A DNA stretch of 33,397 bases from an uncultured Bacteroidia bacterium (GCA_902799345.1 CADBZW010000025.1:1-33397), one strand, 5' to 3'; shown: positions 1 to 9,002, counted from the stretch's first letter. Numbers and translations are program-made. Notes: generated by a model not told the origin, from the letters alone.

Positions 1-425
1 GTGAAAATCAACACGCTTTACGACAAGGGATTGCGCGACGAGGTGACACACGAATATGTCTACGAGCGCGATGGCAAACTATATTGGTGGAACAAGACTT
101 TGGAAGAGTTCACCGTGCTGTATGACTATGAAGCTGAAGTGGGCGACTCATGGGAAATCAAAGTCGGCACAAGAACCCTCGACATGCATGTGGACGCAGT
201 GGAAGAAATCGAATACGAAGGCAGAACCTATCGGATGCTGCGTGTGAGCGACCCCGAAGACCTCTTCAGCGGCAATATCGTCTGTGGCATCGGCCACCTC
301 ACCAGTTTCTTCCCCGAAAGGTTGATGGGCGACGGCGACCGAATGCGCGTGGAAGGTATGCGTTGCTATTGGAATGAAGGCGAACTGGTGTTCAAATACG
401 GGATGTACACGGTGTGGAGGAGGAC

Positions 426-450
426 GGCCTTTCGACAGGCTCAGGGGCCT
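426..450. repeat. 24-bp dispersed repeat, copy 1
   Basis: The core reads CTTTCGACAGGCTCAGGGG, flanked by GGCC on the left and CC on the right. The reverse complement recurs at 5957-5980 with one mismatch in 24. It sits where the reading frame of the exported-protein gene breaks. Confidence 0.75.
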
Positions 451-488
451 TGACGGTTTATCCTAATCCTACAAACCATGTTTTATTT

Positions 489-516
489 GTAGAGACGCGA
501 TTAATCGCGTCTCTAC
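489..516. repeat. 28-bp perfect palindrome, REP-like copy 1
   Basis: The left arm GTAGAGACGCGATT is followed at once by its exact reverse complement. A relative with the same GTAgAGACG/CGTCTCTAC ends but a different centre lies at 9414-9445 between groES and groEL. Here it is read through as the residues between FVE and DQ of the sorting tail. Confidence 0.75.
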
Positions 517-681
517 CAGACCAAACATACCATATCACCAACCTGATGGGCCAAACCCTATTGACTGGCCAAATCACGGCTGAAAACCAACAAATTAATG
601 TTTCGTCATTGCCTCAAGGTATGTATTTCATTTCCGTAGGCGATGTGACGCGGAAATTTGTGGTGCGATAGAAACAGTATG

Positions 682-713
682 AAAAAAGCCTCAGCAATCG
701 CTGAGGCTTTTTT
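682..713. terminator. Bidirectional terminator between the left-edge gene and the S9 peptidase
   Basis: A 14-bp perfect stem (682-695 with 700-713) closes a 4-base loop. It has GCCTCAGC at the core and six A / six T at the ends, so it can act as an intrinsic terminator for both convergent genes. Confidence 0.9.
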
Positions 714-715
714 CA

Positions 716-2875
716 TTACAGGTTATCCTTGAAATACTGCGTAATCTTCGTAATCAAATGTGCCCTGTCCATGCCGTAGACGTTGTGGTCGTGGCCGGGA
801 TAGACGAAATAATCCAACTGCTTGCCGTTGTGGATGCAGTTCTCGACGAAGACGAGGCTGTGCTGCCACATCACCACGGGGTCGGTGGTGCAGTGGATCA
901 TCAGGAGCTTGCCTTCCAGCTTGTCGGTCTTGTTCTCCAGGCTGGTCAGCTCGTAGCCCTCGGGGTTCTCTTGGGGCGTGTCCATGTAACGCTCGCCGTA
1001 CATGATTTCGTAGTACTTCCAGTCCAGCACGGGACCGCCAGCCACGCTCACCTTGAACACCTCGGGGTGGTTGATCTTCAGCGAGGTCGACATGAAGCCG
1101 CCATAGCTCCAGCCGTCGCTGCCGATGCGGTTGGCGTCGACGTAGGGCAGGGTCTTCAGCCATTCGATGCCCACCATCTGGTCGCGCATCTCGAGTTGGC
1201 CGCACTGGCGGTGGATGCACTGCTCGAAGGCCTCGCCACGGTCGGCGGAGCCACGGTTGTCGAGGGTGAAGACGAGGAAGCCTTCCTGGGCGAGGTAGTT
1301 GAGGTAGATGCCTGCACCAGCCGTCCATTCATCGGTGATGAGTTGGGCATGAGGACCGCCGTAAACGTAAACCACGACGGGATATTTCTTCGAAGCGTCG
1401 AAGTTGTAGGGCTTGATGAGGCGGGTGTAGAGTGTCTGTCCGTCTTCGGCTTTCAGCGTGCCGAGGGTGGTCTCACCGATGTTGTAGTCCTTCAGCGGGT
1501 TCTCGGCCTCGTGGAGGCGGCTGACGAACTTGCCTTTGGCATCTTGCACGTCAACGTTGTAAGGCACGTCGGTGCTGCTGTAGAAATCGAGGAAATACTT
1601 GCCGTTGCCAGAGGGGATGCCGTCATGCGTTCCATGTTCCTTAGTGAGTTTTGTCACCTTGCCACTCTTGATGTCCATCACGTAGCAATGGCGTTCGAGC
1701 GGGCTGACTTCGGTGGAGCGGTAGTAGATCTTGCTGCCGTCCTTCGAGAAGCCGTTGAAGTCGGTGATGACGAAATCGCCCTTGGTGAGTTGCTTGCAGG
1801 TGCCTTTGCTGATGGTATAGAGATAGAGGTGATAATAACCATCACGTTGAGCCTTCCAGATGAACTGGTCGCGGTTGTTGGGCAGGAAGTAGGCGGGACC
1901 TTGCGGCTCCACATACTGCTCGTCGCGGTCTTCGAAGATGGTCTGGATGAAGTCGCCCGTGATGGCATCGTATTCGTTGAACTTCAGGTGGTTCTGCTCG
2001 CGGTTGAGCACACCGATGTAGATGCGTTTGTTGTCGGGGTTCCAAGTGATGGCGGTGAGGTATTGCTCGACGGGTTCGCCCGTCTTGACCACGATGTCAG
2101 TGCCTTTGGCGATGTTGTAGACATGCAGCGTCACCTGGTGGCTCGTCATGCCGGCCATGGGGTATTTGATGGGCTTGGCCGTGGCGATGCGCTCGTTGAT
2201 GTCGACCAGCGGGTAGTCGGCCACCATGCGCTCGTCCATGCTATAGTAGGCGAGGAGCTTGCCGTCGGGCGACCAGAAGATGCCACCGTTGATGGCGAAC
2301 TCGTTGCGGTGCACGCTTTGACCGGCAATGACGCCTTCGGGGTTGTCGGTGATTTGGATTTGCTTGTCGCCTTTGGCCACATAGAGGTTGTTGCCGATGG
2401 TATAGGCCACATTCAAAGTGGGTTTGCATATATTCTGGTTCTCGGCATCTTGCGGGACGGATGTGATGGCGTTGATGGTTCGTTTCTTGAGGTCCATCTT
2501 GTTGAGTGTGATGCCGTTGTCGCCCAAGGCAAAGAAATAGGCTTGATAGTCGTTGATCCAGGTCAGCTGCGGGATGCGCGTCAAGTCGTTGACGCCTTCG
2601 CCTTTCGTGTAGCCATTCAACTCGTCAAGGGTCAGGAAGGTGGCTTCTTTCTTGTTGCCGGGCATCATGGAGATGATCTCGTTGCCCTTCACCTTCATCA
2701 GGATGTCGGAGTCGCCCACCCATTTCAGTTGGTTCGGACGTTGGGCATAGATGGCGCGGTTGTTATACGAAGCGTCTTCGGGGGTGAACATCTTCTTTTC
2801 TTGTGCCAAAACGGGCATGGCGAAAGTCGCAAGGACAGCCAGCGATAAGAGGGTCAGAATTTTCTTCATTTTCAT
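716..2875 (-). CDS. S9 family dipeptidyl peptidase (DPP IV-like), exported
   Basis: This 719-residue serine peptidase removes N-terminal dipeptides, usually after proline or a small residue, and probably acts in the periplasm or outer membrane. It starts with a signal peptide (MKMKKILTLLSLAVLATFAMPVLAQ cleavage region, residues 1-25). A beta-propeller follows over roughly residues 50-470, then an alpha/beta hydrolase domain. The catalytic triad is visible as Ser590 in GWSYGG, Asp665 in CTTDP and His697 in GHDHNVYG. An NEFAINGG stretch near residue 190 lies where family members carry the acidic residues that hold the substrate N-terminus. There is no T9SS tail. It ends at the shared terminator 682-713, and its promoter overlaps that of the divergent toxin-antitoxin operon. 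The exact specificity (DPP4-type against related S9B peptidases) is not settled by sequence. Confidence 0.93.
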   Translation of the reverse strand: MKMKKILTLLSLAVLATFAMPVLAQEKKMFTPEDASYNNRAIYAQRPNQLKWVGDSDILMKVKGNEIISMMPGNKKEATFLTLDELNGYTKGEGVNDLTRIPQLTWINDYQAYFFALGDNGITLNKMDLKKRTINAITSVPQDAENQNICKPTLNVAYTIGNNLYVAKGDKQIQITDNPEGVIAGQSVHRNEFAINGGIFWSPDGKLLAYYSMDERMVADYPLVDINERIATAKPIKYPMAGMTSHQVTLHVYNIAKGTDIVVKTGEPVEQYLTAITWNPDNKRIYIGVLNREQNHLKFNEYDAITGDFIQTIFEDRDEQYVEPQGPAYFLPNNRDQFIWKAQRDGYYHLYLYTISKGTCKQLTKGDFVITDFNGFSKDGSKIYYRSTEVSPLERHCYVMDIKSGKVTKLTKEHGTHDGIPSGNGKYFLDFYSSTDVPYNVDVQDAKGKFVSRLHEAENPLKDYNIGETTLGTLKAEDGQTLYTRLIKPYNFDASKKYPVVVYVYGGPHAQLITDEWTAGAGIYLNYLAQEGFLVFTLDNRGSADRGEAFEQCIHRQCGQLEMRDQMVGIEWLKTLPYVDANRIGSDGWSYGGFMSTSLKINHPEVFKVSVAGGPVLDWKYYEIMYGERYMDTPQENPEGYELTSLENKTDKLEGKLLMIHCTTDPVVMWQHSLVFVENCIHNGKQLDYFVYPGHDHNVYGMDRAHLITKITQYFKDNL

Positions 2876-2916
2876 TCAAATTATAGATTTAACTCCGTTG
2901 AATTTCCAAATTGCCG

Positions 2917-2924
2917 CAAAAATA
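2917..2924 (-). promoter_or_regulatory. -7 promoter box of the S9 peptidase gene
   Basis: On the minus strand this reads TATTTTTG, which fits the Bacteroidota -7 consensus TAnnTTTG. It lies 41 bp upstream of the start codon. No clear -33 element was found. Confidence 0.5.
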
Positions 2925-2937
2925 GGAAAATTATGCA

Positions 2938-2945
2938 TATCTTTG
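2938..2945 (+). promoter_or_regulatory. -7 promoter box of the YoeB-type operon
   Basis: TATCTTTG matches TAnnTTTG. It lies just inside an in-frame upstream ATG (2933), so that ATG cannot be the start of the antitoxin and the start at 2963 or 2969 is favoured. The box is back-to-back with the S9 peptidase promoter. Confidence 0.55.
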
Positions 2946-2968
2946 CAGTCGGATCAAAAGATATGATT

Positions 2969-3235
2969 ATGACAGCTGTACAATACGAAGCCATGAATAC
3001 ACAGTTATGGCAAAACATTGGCGCCATTGCCGACGACAAATCTCTTATGAAAAGGCTGGCAAAATATGTCGCTAAGTTGAGGAAGGAAAAGGAAGACCCA
3101 ACCTTGATGACCAAGGAGGAGTATTTCGCTATGCTTGATGAGGCTGAGCAACAAATGGAACGCGGAGAGTATTCCGTTTTGCTACCTGGCGAAGATCTAA
3201 CCACTCACTTAAGACGTTTGGGTTATGATATATGA
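2969..3235 (+). CDS. Antitoxin of a YoeB-type toxin-antitoxin pair
   Basis: An 88-residue, charged, mostly helical protein that should bind and neutralise the toxin encoded immediately downstream and repress the shared promoter. Identification rests on its position and size and on its resemblance to the small proteins usually paired with Txe/YoeB toxins in Bacteroidota. The middle is rich in Lys/Glu (KYVAKLRKEKEDP) and the C-terminus carries the LLPGEDL segment. The start at 2969 (MTAVQYEAMN) was chosen because the promoter box overlaps the more upstream ATG; ATG 2963 is an alternative adding two residues. The stop overlaps the toxin start by 11 bp, which indicates translational coupling. No classical DNA-binding fold could be recognised by eye. 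Confidence 0.8.
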   Translation: MTAVQYEAMNTQLWQNIGAIADDKSLMKRLAKYVAKLRKEKEDPTLMTKEEYFAMLDEAEQQMERGEYSVLLPGEDLTTHLRRLGYDI

Positions 3236-3500
3236 AGTGCGACTTTCGCGTAGAGCTGATAACGATATGGCACGACTCGCCATAAGCGAGCCAAAGGCTT
3301 TTATGAAAGCCCAACGTTTCTTGGAGGAACTACGCATACATCCCAAAACCGGCCTCGGGCACCCAGAGCCGCTGAAAGGCAAGCCCGAAAACCGTTGGAG
3401 CCGTGAGATCACGAAGAAACACAGGCTCGTGTATCGCATTTTCGAGACTGAGGTCTTTGTGGAAGTGCTTGCCGCCTACGGCCATTACGACGACAAATGA
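3225..3500 (+). CDS. Txe/YoeB family toxin (ribosome-dependent mRNA interferase)
   Basis: A 91-residue toxin of the RelE fold; YoeB relatives cut mRNA in the ribosomal A site. Family hallmarks are present: GHPEPLKG with Glu48, WSREI, HRLVY with Arg67, and a C-terminal GHY (His87, Tyr88). These correspond to the Glu, Arg, His and Tyr used by E. coli YoeB, so the enzyme looks intact. It overlaps the antitoxin by 11 bp. Its TGA stop overlaps the ATG of the transporter gene in an ATGA motif (3497-3500), so toxin and transporter probably share one transcript. That linkage is uncommon for an addiction module. Confidence 0.92.
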   Translation: MIYEVRLSRRADNDMARLAISEPKAFMKAQRFLEELRIHPKTGLGHPEPLKGKPENRWSREITKKHRLVYRIFETEVFVEVLAAYGHYDDK

Positions 3501-5107
3501 AAAAGCGCAAAGTCCCACATACTTTTGTAATAGTTTTCGCCATCATCGTCATCGCGGCGGTGCTCACGTGGATTATCCCGCCAGGGAAATACGTCACGGA
3601 GCAGGTCGGGGATGAGACGGTGATGACGTTTCATTACGCCGACCAACTGCCAGAGTCGCAAGCCGCCGAATTTCACGCTGAGCCTCAGACTTGGCAGATT
3701 TTCTCTGCTTTCTACAAGGGCTTCGTCAAGCAGAGTAACATCATCGTGTTCATATTAATCATCGGTGGCGCCTTCTGGATTATGAACAAGAGTAAGGCCA
3801 TCGACATGGGCGTTTTGTCGTTCCTGAAGTTTACCAAACGCCTGGAACGCAGCAAGTTGATGCAAAAAATCGGGGTGAACAACATCGTCATCATCTTGAT
3901 CATGTTGCTGTTCAGTCTCTTCGGAAGTGTGTTTGGCATGAGCGAGGAGACTATCGCCTTTGCCTTGATTATCATCCCTTTGGCCGTCTCGATGGGCTAC
4001 GACAGCATCGTGGGACTCTGCATGGTGTATGTGGCGGCGCACATCGGTTTCTCGGGCGCCATGCTCAACCCGTTCACCATCGGCATCGCGCAAGGCATCG
4101 CCGAAATACCTTTGTTCACGGGTATCGGCTACCGCGCCGTCTGCTGGGCCATCTTGACGGTGGTGGGCATTATCTTTGTGCTGTGGTATGCCAACAAAGT
4201 GAAGAAAAACCCGCAGTCGTCCATCATGTATGAGGATGACGCCTACTGGCGCAAGTCGGCAGAGGTGAAAGAAGAGGAGTTGGAGCGTTACACGCCTCGC
4301 AAGGCATGGTTTGTCTTCGCTTTCCTGATGGCGGTATTGATTGTGTTCTCTGTGCTTTACCCTATGACCACCTTGAAAATCGGGAACAGCACGGCCACTT
4401 TGCCGCTGCTGCCCATCGGCACGGCGTTGTTCGCCCTCTTGAGCGTCATCACGCTTCGTAAGACGGTGCATTATTTCGTGTTGACCCTGCTCTTCGCCAC
4501 GGTGTATTTCTTGGTGGTCGGTGTGTTGGGCTACGATTGGTACATTATGGAGATTGCCTCGTTGTTCTTGGTGCTCGGCATCGCCAGCGGCTTGTCCGTC
4601 GACAAGAGCGCCAGCGACATCGCCAAGCTCTTCCTCGAAGGCATGGGCGACATCCTCTCGGCGGCGGTCATCGTGGGTTTGGCAGGTGGCATCGTCATCG
4701 TGTTGCAGGACGGCGGCATCATCGACACTATCCTTTATGGCCTCTCCAAGTTGATGAGCAACATGGGCAAGATTGCCTCGGCTGAAATCATGTACGGCAT
4801 CCAGACCTTGATTAATATCGTTATCCCCAGTGGCTCGGCCAAGGCCGCCATCACCATGCCCATCATGGCACCGTTCAGCGACCTCATCGGCATCTCGCGT
4901 CAAGCCACGGTGGTGGCCTTCCAGTTTGGCGATGGCTTCACCAACATGATTACTCCAACCAGTGGGGTACTTATGGCCGCCCTCGGCGTGGCACGCATCC
5001 CGTGGGAAAAATGGGTGCGTTTCATCTGGAAGTTTATCCTTGTGCTGGTCATCATTGGCGCCTTGCTGCTCATTCCTACGGTGACGATGGAGTTGGCAGG
5101 GTTTTAG
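3497..5107 (+). CDS. YfcC family transporter (C4-dicarboxylate / amino-acid antiporter superfamily)
   Basis: A 536-residue inner-membrane protein with about 12 hydrophobic segments. It starts with a membrane span (VIVFAIIVIAAVLTWIIPPGKY) typical of YfcC proteins. Conserved-looking loops include MSEETIAFA near residue 150, GFSGAMLNPFTIGIAQ near 190 and PSGSAKAAITMPIMAP near 450, the last resembling the helical hairpins of ion-coupled transporters. YfcC relatives are usually annotated as arginine/ornithine or basic amino acid antiporters, but the substrate cannot be read from sequence. The start codon overlaps the toxin stop (ATGA), and no separate promoter box was found just upstream. The stretch 5108-5390 after it has no gene. 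Confidence 0.85.
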   Translation: MKKRKVPHTFVIVFAIIVIAAVLTWIIPPGKYVTEQVGDETVMTFHYADQLPESQAAEFHAEPQTWQIFSAFYKGFVKQSNIIVFILIIGGAFWIMNKSKAIDMGVLSFLKFTKRLERSKLMQKIGVNNIVIILIMLLFSLFGSVFGMSEETIAFALIIIPLAVSMGYDSIVGLCMVYVAAHIGFSGAMLNPFTIGIAQGIAEIPLFTGIGYRAVCWAILTVVGIIFVLWYANKVKKNPQSSIMYEDDAYWRKSAEVKEEELERYTPRKAWFVFAFLMAVLIVFSVLYPMTTLKIGNSTATLPLLPIGTALFALLSVITLRKTVHYFVLTLLFATVYFLVVGVLGYDWYIMEIASLFLVLGIASGLSVDKSASDIAKLFLEGMGDILSAAVIVGLAGGIVIVLQDGGIIDTILYGLSKLMSNMGKIASAEIMYGIQTLINIVIPSGSAKAAITMPIMAPFSDLIGISRQATVVAFQFGDGFTNMITPTSGVLMAALGVARIPWEKWVRFIWKFILVLVIIGALLLIPTVTMELAGF

Positions 5108-5176
5108 TCACGTAACAGCCTCGTTGTTGCCTTGCAATAGCATGAATACTTACGCAATCTTTTCACATTTCTTATC

Positions 5177-5231
5177 CGATTGTTCTTCGATATTGAATCG
5201 AATAACAATCGAATAACAAACGAATAACAAT
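5177..5231. repeat. Three tandem 11-mers with an inverted partner
   Basis: CGAATAACAAW occurs three times without gaps at 5199-5209, 5210-5220 and 5221-5231. An inverted relative, CGATTGTTCTTCG, lies at 5177-5189 and can pair with 5199-5211 with one mismatch. This is the only structure seen in the 283-bp gap 5108-5390 apart from the promoter box of the next gene. Confidence 0.7.
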
Positions 5232-5363
5232 CTAGTAGATTTTTTGCTTGATACTGTGCTTCTATGAGGCAACTCTTTGGCTGTTGTCTTGTAATGATAT
5301 AGATTTTTCAATAATCAATGGCTCCAGAAAGCATAGACCTGCAATACGAAATCAAAAAAAGAG

Positions 5364-5371
5364 TATCTTTG
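5364..5371 (+). promoter_or_regulatory. -7 promoter box of the GH95 gene
   Basis: TATCTTTG, a perfect TAnnTTTG match, lies 19 bp before the start codon. No obvious TTG-type -33 element at the usual distance. Confidence 0.55.
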
Positions 5372-5390
5372 CAAACCTTGTTTATCCAAG

Positions 5391-7613
5391 ATGAAGCGTC
5401 TTTTTCTCCTTATCGTCCCTTTCCTCGCTTTCATCGGATGTCAAAGACAGCCTGATGCTGCGATATGGAACCTCACCCGCACCGCCCCCGCCCAGATCTG
5501 GGAGGAGTGCTTTCCCTTGGGCAACGGTCACCTTGGCATGATGCCCGATGGTGGGGTGGAGCAGGAGACCATCGTGCTGAACGACATTACTTTGTGGTCG
5601 GGTGCACCGAGCGACGACAGTAACCCCAAGGCCTTGCAGTCGCTTCCGGAGATTCAACGTCTGTTGAAGGAAGGCAAGAACGACGAAGCCCAAAACCTGA
5701 TGTATGAAACCTTTGTCTGCGGTGGAGAAGGCTCGGGCCATGGGCAAGGCGCTAAAGTGCCTTTCGGCTGCTACCAGACCTTGGGCAACATGATAATAGA
5801 TTATCATTATCCCAATAACGATTCCATAACCAATTATAAGCGAACGCTTTGCCTCAACGATGCCACCCATAAAGTCTCGTTTGAAAGAGGCAGCCTTCAC
5901 TACGAACGAGAGGCCTTAATCTCCCGGACAGATGATGTGGCAGTGATAAAAGTTAAGGCCCCTGAGCCTGTCGAAGGGCCGACTCTCACCTTAAATCTCT
6001 CCCGTCCCGAGAAAGCCGAGGTTTTCACCTATGCTGACAGTGTCATTATGTGCGGACAACTGGAAAGCAATGTCGATGGGGTAGAAGGGATGAGGTATTA
6101 TGCCAAAGCCAACATTGTCAGGCAAACCGATGAAGCCATCATTTATTTTTGTGCCGCCACGGATTTCATGTGTGACGACCCAGAAACATACGTCAATGAG
6201 CGCCTTCAAAATGCCATGGCAAAAGGCTTTGAGGCCGTGAAAAGCGACCATCGGAAAGCCCATCACGAGCTGTTCGACCGTGTGGAGCTGGTGGTTGGCA
6301 ATCCAAAAGAAAAACAAGACCTGACTTTGGAAGACCATTGGAAGGACTTCCTCGTGAACGATGACCCGTGGCTGCCCGTGTGTTATTTCCATTTCGGGCG
6401 TTACCTGCTCATCAGCTCGACGCGCGAGGATTTGTTGCCACCCAACCTGCAAGGGCTGTGGGCCAACACGATACAAACGCCTTGGAACGGCGACTACCAC
6501 CTGAATATCAACGTGGAGATGAACCATTGGCCCTGCGAGGTCTGCAACCTTTCGGAGCTTCATCTGCCTCTGATCCGTTATGCGCAAGGGCTGATGGAGT
6601 CGGGGAGGAGGACGGCGCAGTCGTTCTACGGTGCCCGAGGCTGGACTGCCCACGTGGTCTGCAATCCGTGGGGCTTCACTGCCCCCGGCGAGCATCCTTC
6701 GTGGGGCGCCACCAACACAGGCGGTGCCTGGCTTGCCCTGCACGCATGGCAGCATTTTGAGTTCACCAATGACACGGCTTTCCTCCGCCAAGCCTATCCA
6801 TTAATGAAAGAAGCCGCCTTGTTTTTTCTCGATGCGATGATTACCGAACCTGAGCACGGTTGGCTCGTGACCGCCCCGACCACCTCACCCGAGAACGCTT
6901 TTTGGCTCAACGATAGCACAGCCGTCAGCGTGTGCATGGGTAGCACGATGGATGTGCAGATTGTCAGCGAGTTGTATGATGCTGTTTGTCGGTCTGCGAG
7001 CATATTGGGTGTTGACGCATCTTTCGTTGATAGCCTAAAAACCGCAAAATCACATTTTCCGCCCATGCAGGTCAGCGAGCAGGGCTATCTACAGGAGTGG
7101 CTGAAGGATTACAAGGAAGTGGAGCCGCAGCACCGCCATGTGTCGCATCTCTTTGGACTGTATCCTGGCACCATGCTGACCCAGTCCAAGACGCCAGCAT
7201 TAATGAATGCCTGCCGCGAGACCTTATCTCGCCGTGGCGACGAAGGCACAGGCTGGTCGAGGGCGTGGAAAATCTGTTTCTGGGCACGGCTTCACGACGG
7301 TGACCATGCTTATCGTCTGTTGAGGAACCTGCTTGAGCCGGCAGTCCGGCTCGACGGAATCCATCGTGCAGGCACCTATCCCAACCTCTTCTGCGCCCAT
7401 CCTCCTTTCCAGATTGACGGCAACTTCGGTGGCACGGCTGGCATTGCCGAGATGCTGCTGCAAAGCCACGACGGCGAAATCGAGTTGCTGCCCGCCCTGC
7501 CTTCGGTATGGAAGGACGGCCATTTCAAAGGGCTTTGCGCCCGTGACGGCAAGGTGGTGGAATGCTCATGGAAAAATGGCAAGGTCACGGATTATTCCGT
7601 GACTTCGCGGTAA
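5391..7613 (+). CDS. GH95 family alpha-L-fucosidase, lipoprotein
   Basis: This 740-residue glycoside hydrolase releases fucose, typically alpha-1,2-linked, by an inverting mechanism. The N-terminus [17 protein letters not shown] is a lipoprotein signal with Cys17 as the lipid anchor. Family motifs: [10 protein letters not shown] near residue 41, [16 protein letters not shown] with Asn372 and Asn374, TSPEN with Glu501, and DGNFGG with Asp676. By comparison with the bifidobacterial GH95 enzyme these are the catalytic Asn pair, the general acid Glu and the Asp. Residues about 189-197 (APEPVEG) are encoded by an inserted 24-bp dispersed repeat in frame, in the N-terminal domain away from the active-site motifs. 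The 3' end overlaps the convergent MATE gene by 29 bp. Some GH95 members act on galactosides, so fucose is likely but not certain. Confidence 0.92.
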   Translation: MKRLFLLIVPFLAFIGCQRQPDAAIWNLTRTAPAQIWEECFPLGNGHLGMMPDGGVEQETIVLNDITLWSGAPSDDSNPKALQSLPEIQRLLKEGKNDEAQNLMYETFVCGGEGSGHGQGAKVPFGCYQTLGNMIIDYHYPNNDSITNYKRTLCLNDATHKVSFERGSLHYEREALISRTDDVAVIKVKAPEPVEGPTLTLNLSRPEKAEVFTYADSVIMCGQLESNVDGVEGMRYYAKANIVRQTDEAIIYFCAATDFMCDDPETYVNERLQNAMAKGFEAVKSDHRKAHHELFDRVELVVGNPKEKQDLTLEDHWKDFLVNDDPWLPVCYFHFGRYLLISSTREDLLPPNLQGLWANTIQTPWNGDYHLNINVEMNHWPCEVCNLSELHLPLIRYAQGLMESGRRTAQSFYGARGWTAHVVCNPWGFTAPGEHPSWGATNTGGAWLALHAWQHFEFTNDTAFLRQAYPLMKEAALFFLDAMITEPEHGWLVTAPTTSPENAFWLNDSTAVSVCMGSTMDVQIVSELYDAVCRSASILGVDASFVDSLKTAKSHFPPMQVSEQGYLQEWLKDYKEVEPQHRHVSHLFGLYPGTMLTQSKTPALMNACRETLSRRGDEGTGWSRAWKICFWARLHDGDHAYRLLRNLLEPAVRLDGIHRAGTYPNLFCAHPPFQIDGNFGGTAGIAEMLLQSHDGEIELLPALPSVWKDGHFKGLCARDGKVVECSWKNGKVTDYSVTSR
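5957..5980. repeat. 24-bp dispersed repeat, copy 2, inside the GH95 gene
   Basis: It begins GGCCCCTGAGCCTGTCGAA and ends GGGCC, the reverse complement of 426-449 with one mismatch. It is in frame and encodes the peptide PEPVEG. Confidence 0.75.
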
Positions 7614-8976
7614 GCACTCTGCTAATCCACACAGCAAACGGCAGCGAAGTCAAGAAGGTGCAAACGTCGGCGACGGCTTGCGCCGCTTCGAGACCCGTGA
7701 TGCCAAACAACCACGGCATGACAAAGACCGCGGGCAGGAAATACAAGCCTTGGCGGCACATCGAGAGCAGGGTGGCCTGCCAAGTGTAGCCGATGTTCTG
7801 AAACAGCATGTTGGTACAAGTGCATAGGCCCATCAGTGGGAAGGCGATGCACTGCCAGCGCAGGGCCTCACTGCCCACGCGGATGAGCTCAGGGTCTTCG
7901 CCTCGGAACCATGAGATGATGTCGGGCGCGAAGATATAAACCACTGTACCTAACACGATTAGGAAAGCCGTAGACAGCGTGATACAAAACATATAGCTCT
8001 CTTTGACGCGGGCATAAAGCTTGGCACCGTAGTTATAGCCGCATACAGGCTGGAAGCCTTGTCCGAACCCGATGACGATGGCAAAGCAGAACATAGTGAT
8101 GCGCGACACGATGGTGAAGGCTGCCACCGTGGAGGCTTCGTTGCTGGGCAGGGCATAATGCACGGCCATACGGTTGAGGCTGATGGTAGCCACCACCGAC
8201 AAGGCCTGTCGCGCCAACGAAGGCAAACCGCCCCGCGTGATTTCCTTGTAATAGTATAGGGTAGGAGAGAAGTTCTTCGGCTTGATGTGCACGTTGCCCG
8301 GTCGCGAAGTGCCCCATAGTAAGATGCACCAGCCGAAGCATTGACTCACAGCCGTAGCCAACGAAGCCCCGCTGACACCTAAGTCAAGTACAAAGATGAA
8401 GATAGGGTCGAGGACGATGTTGAGGATGGCACCCGAGGCGATGCCAATCATGCCGAAACGGGCATTGCCTTGCAGTCGCAGCTGGTTGTTGAGCGTCAGC
8501 GACGACATCATGAAGGGCGTGGCAATCAGGATGAAGCGTAGGTAGTCGTTGGCGTATGGGAGGATGCTCTCGGTGGCGCCCATGGCCCGCGACAAAGGGG
8601 AAATGAAAATTAGACAAACCACACCTGCCATAGTGCCGATAATCAACGGAGTGAAAAAACCTGTGGCAGCCATTTTGCCCGCGTTTTCCCCGTGTTTGGC
8701 ACCCAAGGCTCGCGAAATGTAGTTGCCAGAACCATGTCCGAAGAAGAAGCCGCAGGCATTAATGAAGGCCATATAAGCAAAGGAAACACCCACGCCTGCC
8801 ACGGCTTCGGTGCTCAGATGTCCCACATAAAACGAGTCCACCATATTGTAGATGGTGGTCACGAGCATGCTGATGATGGTCGGCACGGCCATCTTGAGGA
8901 TCAGCCGCCTTACGGGCTGCTCCGTCATCATCTTATACCGCTCGTTGATCTTCCGCTCGTCGTTAATGTTGGACAT
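7585..8976 (-). CDS. MATE family efflux transporter
   Basis: A 463-residue inner-membrane exporter with about 12 membrane spans; MATE proteins expel drugs or metabolites in exchange for sodium or protons. The N-terminal half carries typical motifs ([24 protein letters not shown] near residue 30-50, then [10 protein letters not shown]), and the second half has [17 protein letters not shown]. The start at 8976 (MSNINDERK) was chosen because a promoter -7 box lies at 8995-9002, and the ATG at 8982 is an alternative two codons upstream. The last 29 bp overlap the end of the GH95 gene in the opposite direction. The substrate is unknown. Confidence 0.92.
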   Translation of the reverse strand: MSNINDERKINERYKMMTEQPVRRLILKMAVPTIISMLVTTIYNMVDSFYVGHLSTEAVAGVGVSFAYMAFINACGFFFGHGSGNYISRALGAKHGENAGKMAATGFFTPLIIGTMAGVVCLIFISPLSRAMGATESILPYANDYLRFILIATPFMMSSLTLNNQLRLQGNARFGMIGIASGAILNIVLDPIFIFVLDLGVSGASLATAVSQCFGWCILLWGTSRPGNVHIKPKNFSPTLYYYKEITRGGLPSLARQALSVVATISLNRMAVHYALPSNEASTVAAFTIVSRITMFCFAIVIGFGQGFQPVCGYNYGAKLYARVKESYMFCITLSTAFLIVLGTVVYIFAPDIISWFRGEDPELIRVGSEALRWQCIAFPLMGLCTCTNMLFQNIGYTWQATLLSMCRQGLYFLPAVFVMPWLFGITGLEAAQAVADVCTFLTSLPFAVWISRVLTAKSRNNP

Positions 8977-8994
8977 GGTCATCGAATTCGAGCG

Positions 8995-9002
8995 CAAAGA
9001 TA
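8995..9002 (-). promoter_or_regulatory. -7 promoter box of the MATE gene
   Basis: TATCTTTG on the minus strand, 18 bp before the chosen start codon; it fits TAnnTTTG exactly. Confidence 0.55.

Larger units (their letters stand above)
1..671 (+). pseudogene. 3' part of a T9SS-exported protein gene, sorting tail out of frame
   Basis: The reading frame is open at the left edge, so the gene begins outside the window and the GTG at base 1 is probably not its start. Frame 1 runs to a TGA at 451-453 and encodes about 150 residues, rich in Tyr, Trp and acidic residues, that I cannot assign to a family. A typical type IX secretion C-terminal domain follows in frame 3: YPNPTN, then ITNLMGQTL, then LPQGMYFISV and a terminal KFVVR, ending with TAG at 669-671. 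Such tails direct outer-membrane export and surface attachment. The frame change falls at a 24-bp repeat (426-449), and a second, palindromic repeat (489-516) lies inside the tail. Read as it stands, the protein would lose its export signal. A sequencing error or a programmed frameshift cannot be excluded. Confidence 0.6.

Noticed and set aside
758-2848. A 696-codon open frame opposite the S9 peptidase gene.
   Set aside because: It mirrors a gene with clear catalytic motifs and GC-rich codons. Its translation is rich in Val, Asp, His and Glu, without any domain, as expected of an antisense shadow.
3755-4903. A 382-codon frame opposite the transporter gene.
   Set aside because: The translation is rich in His, Asp and Arg, the usual antisense image of a hydrophobic membrane protein.
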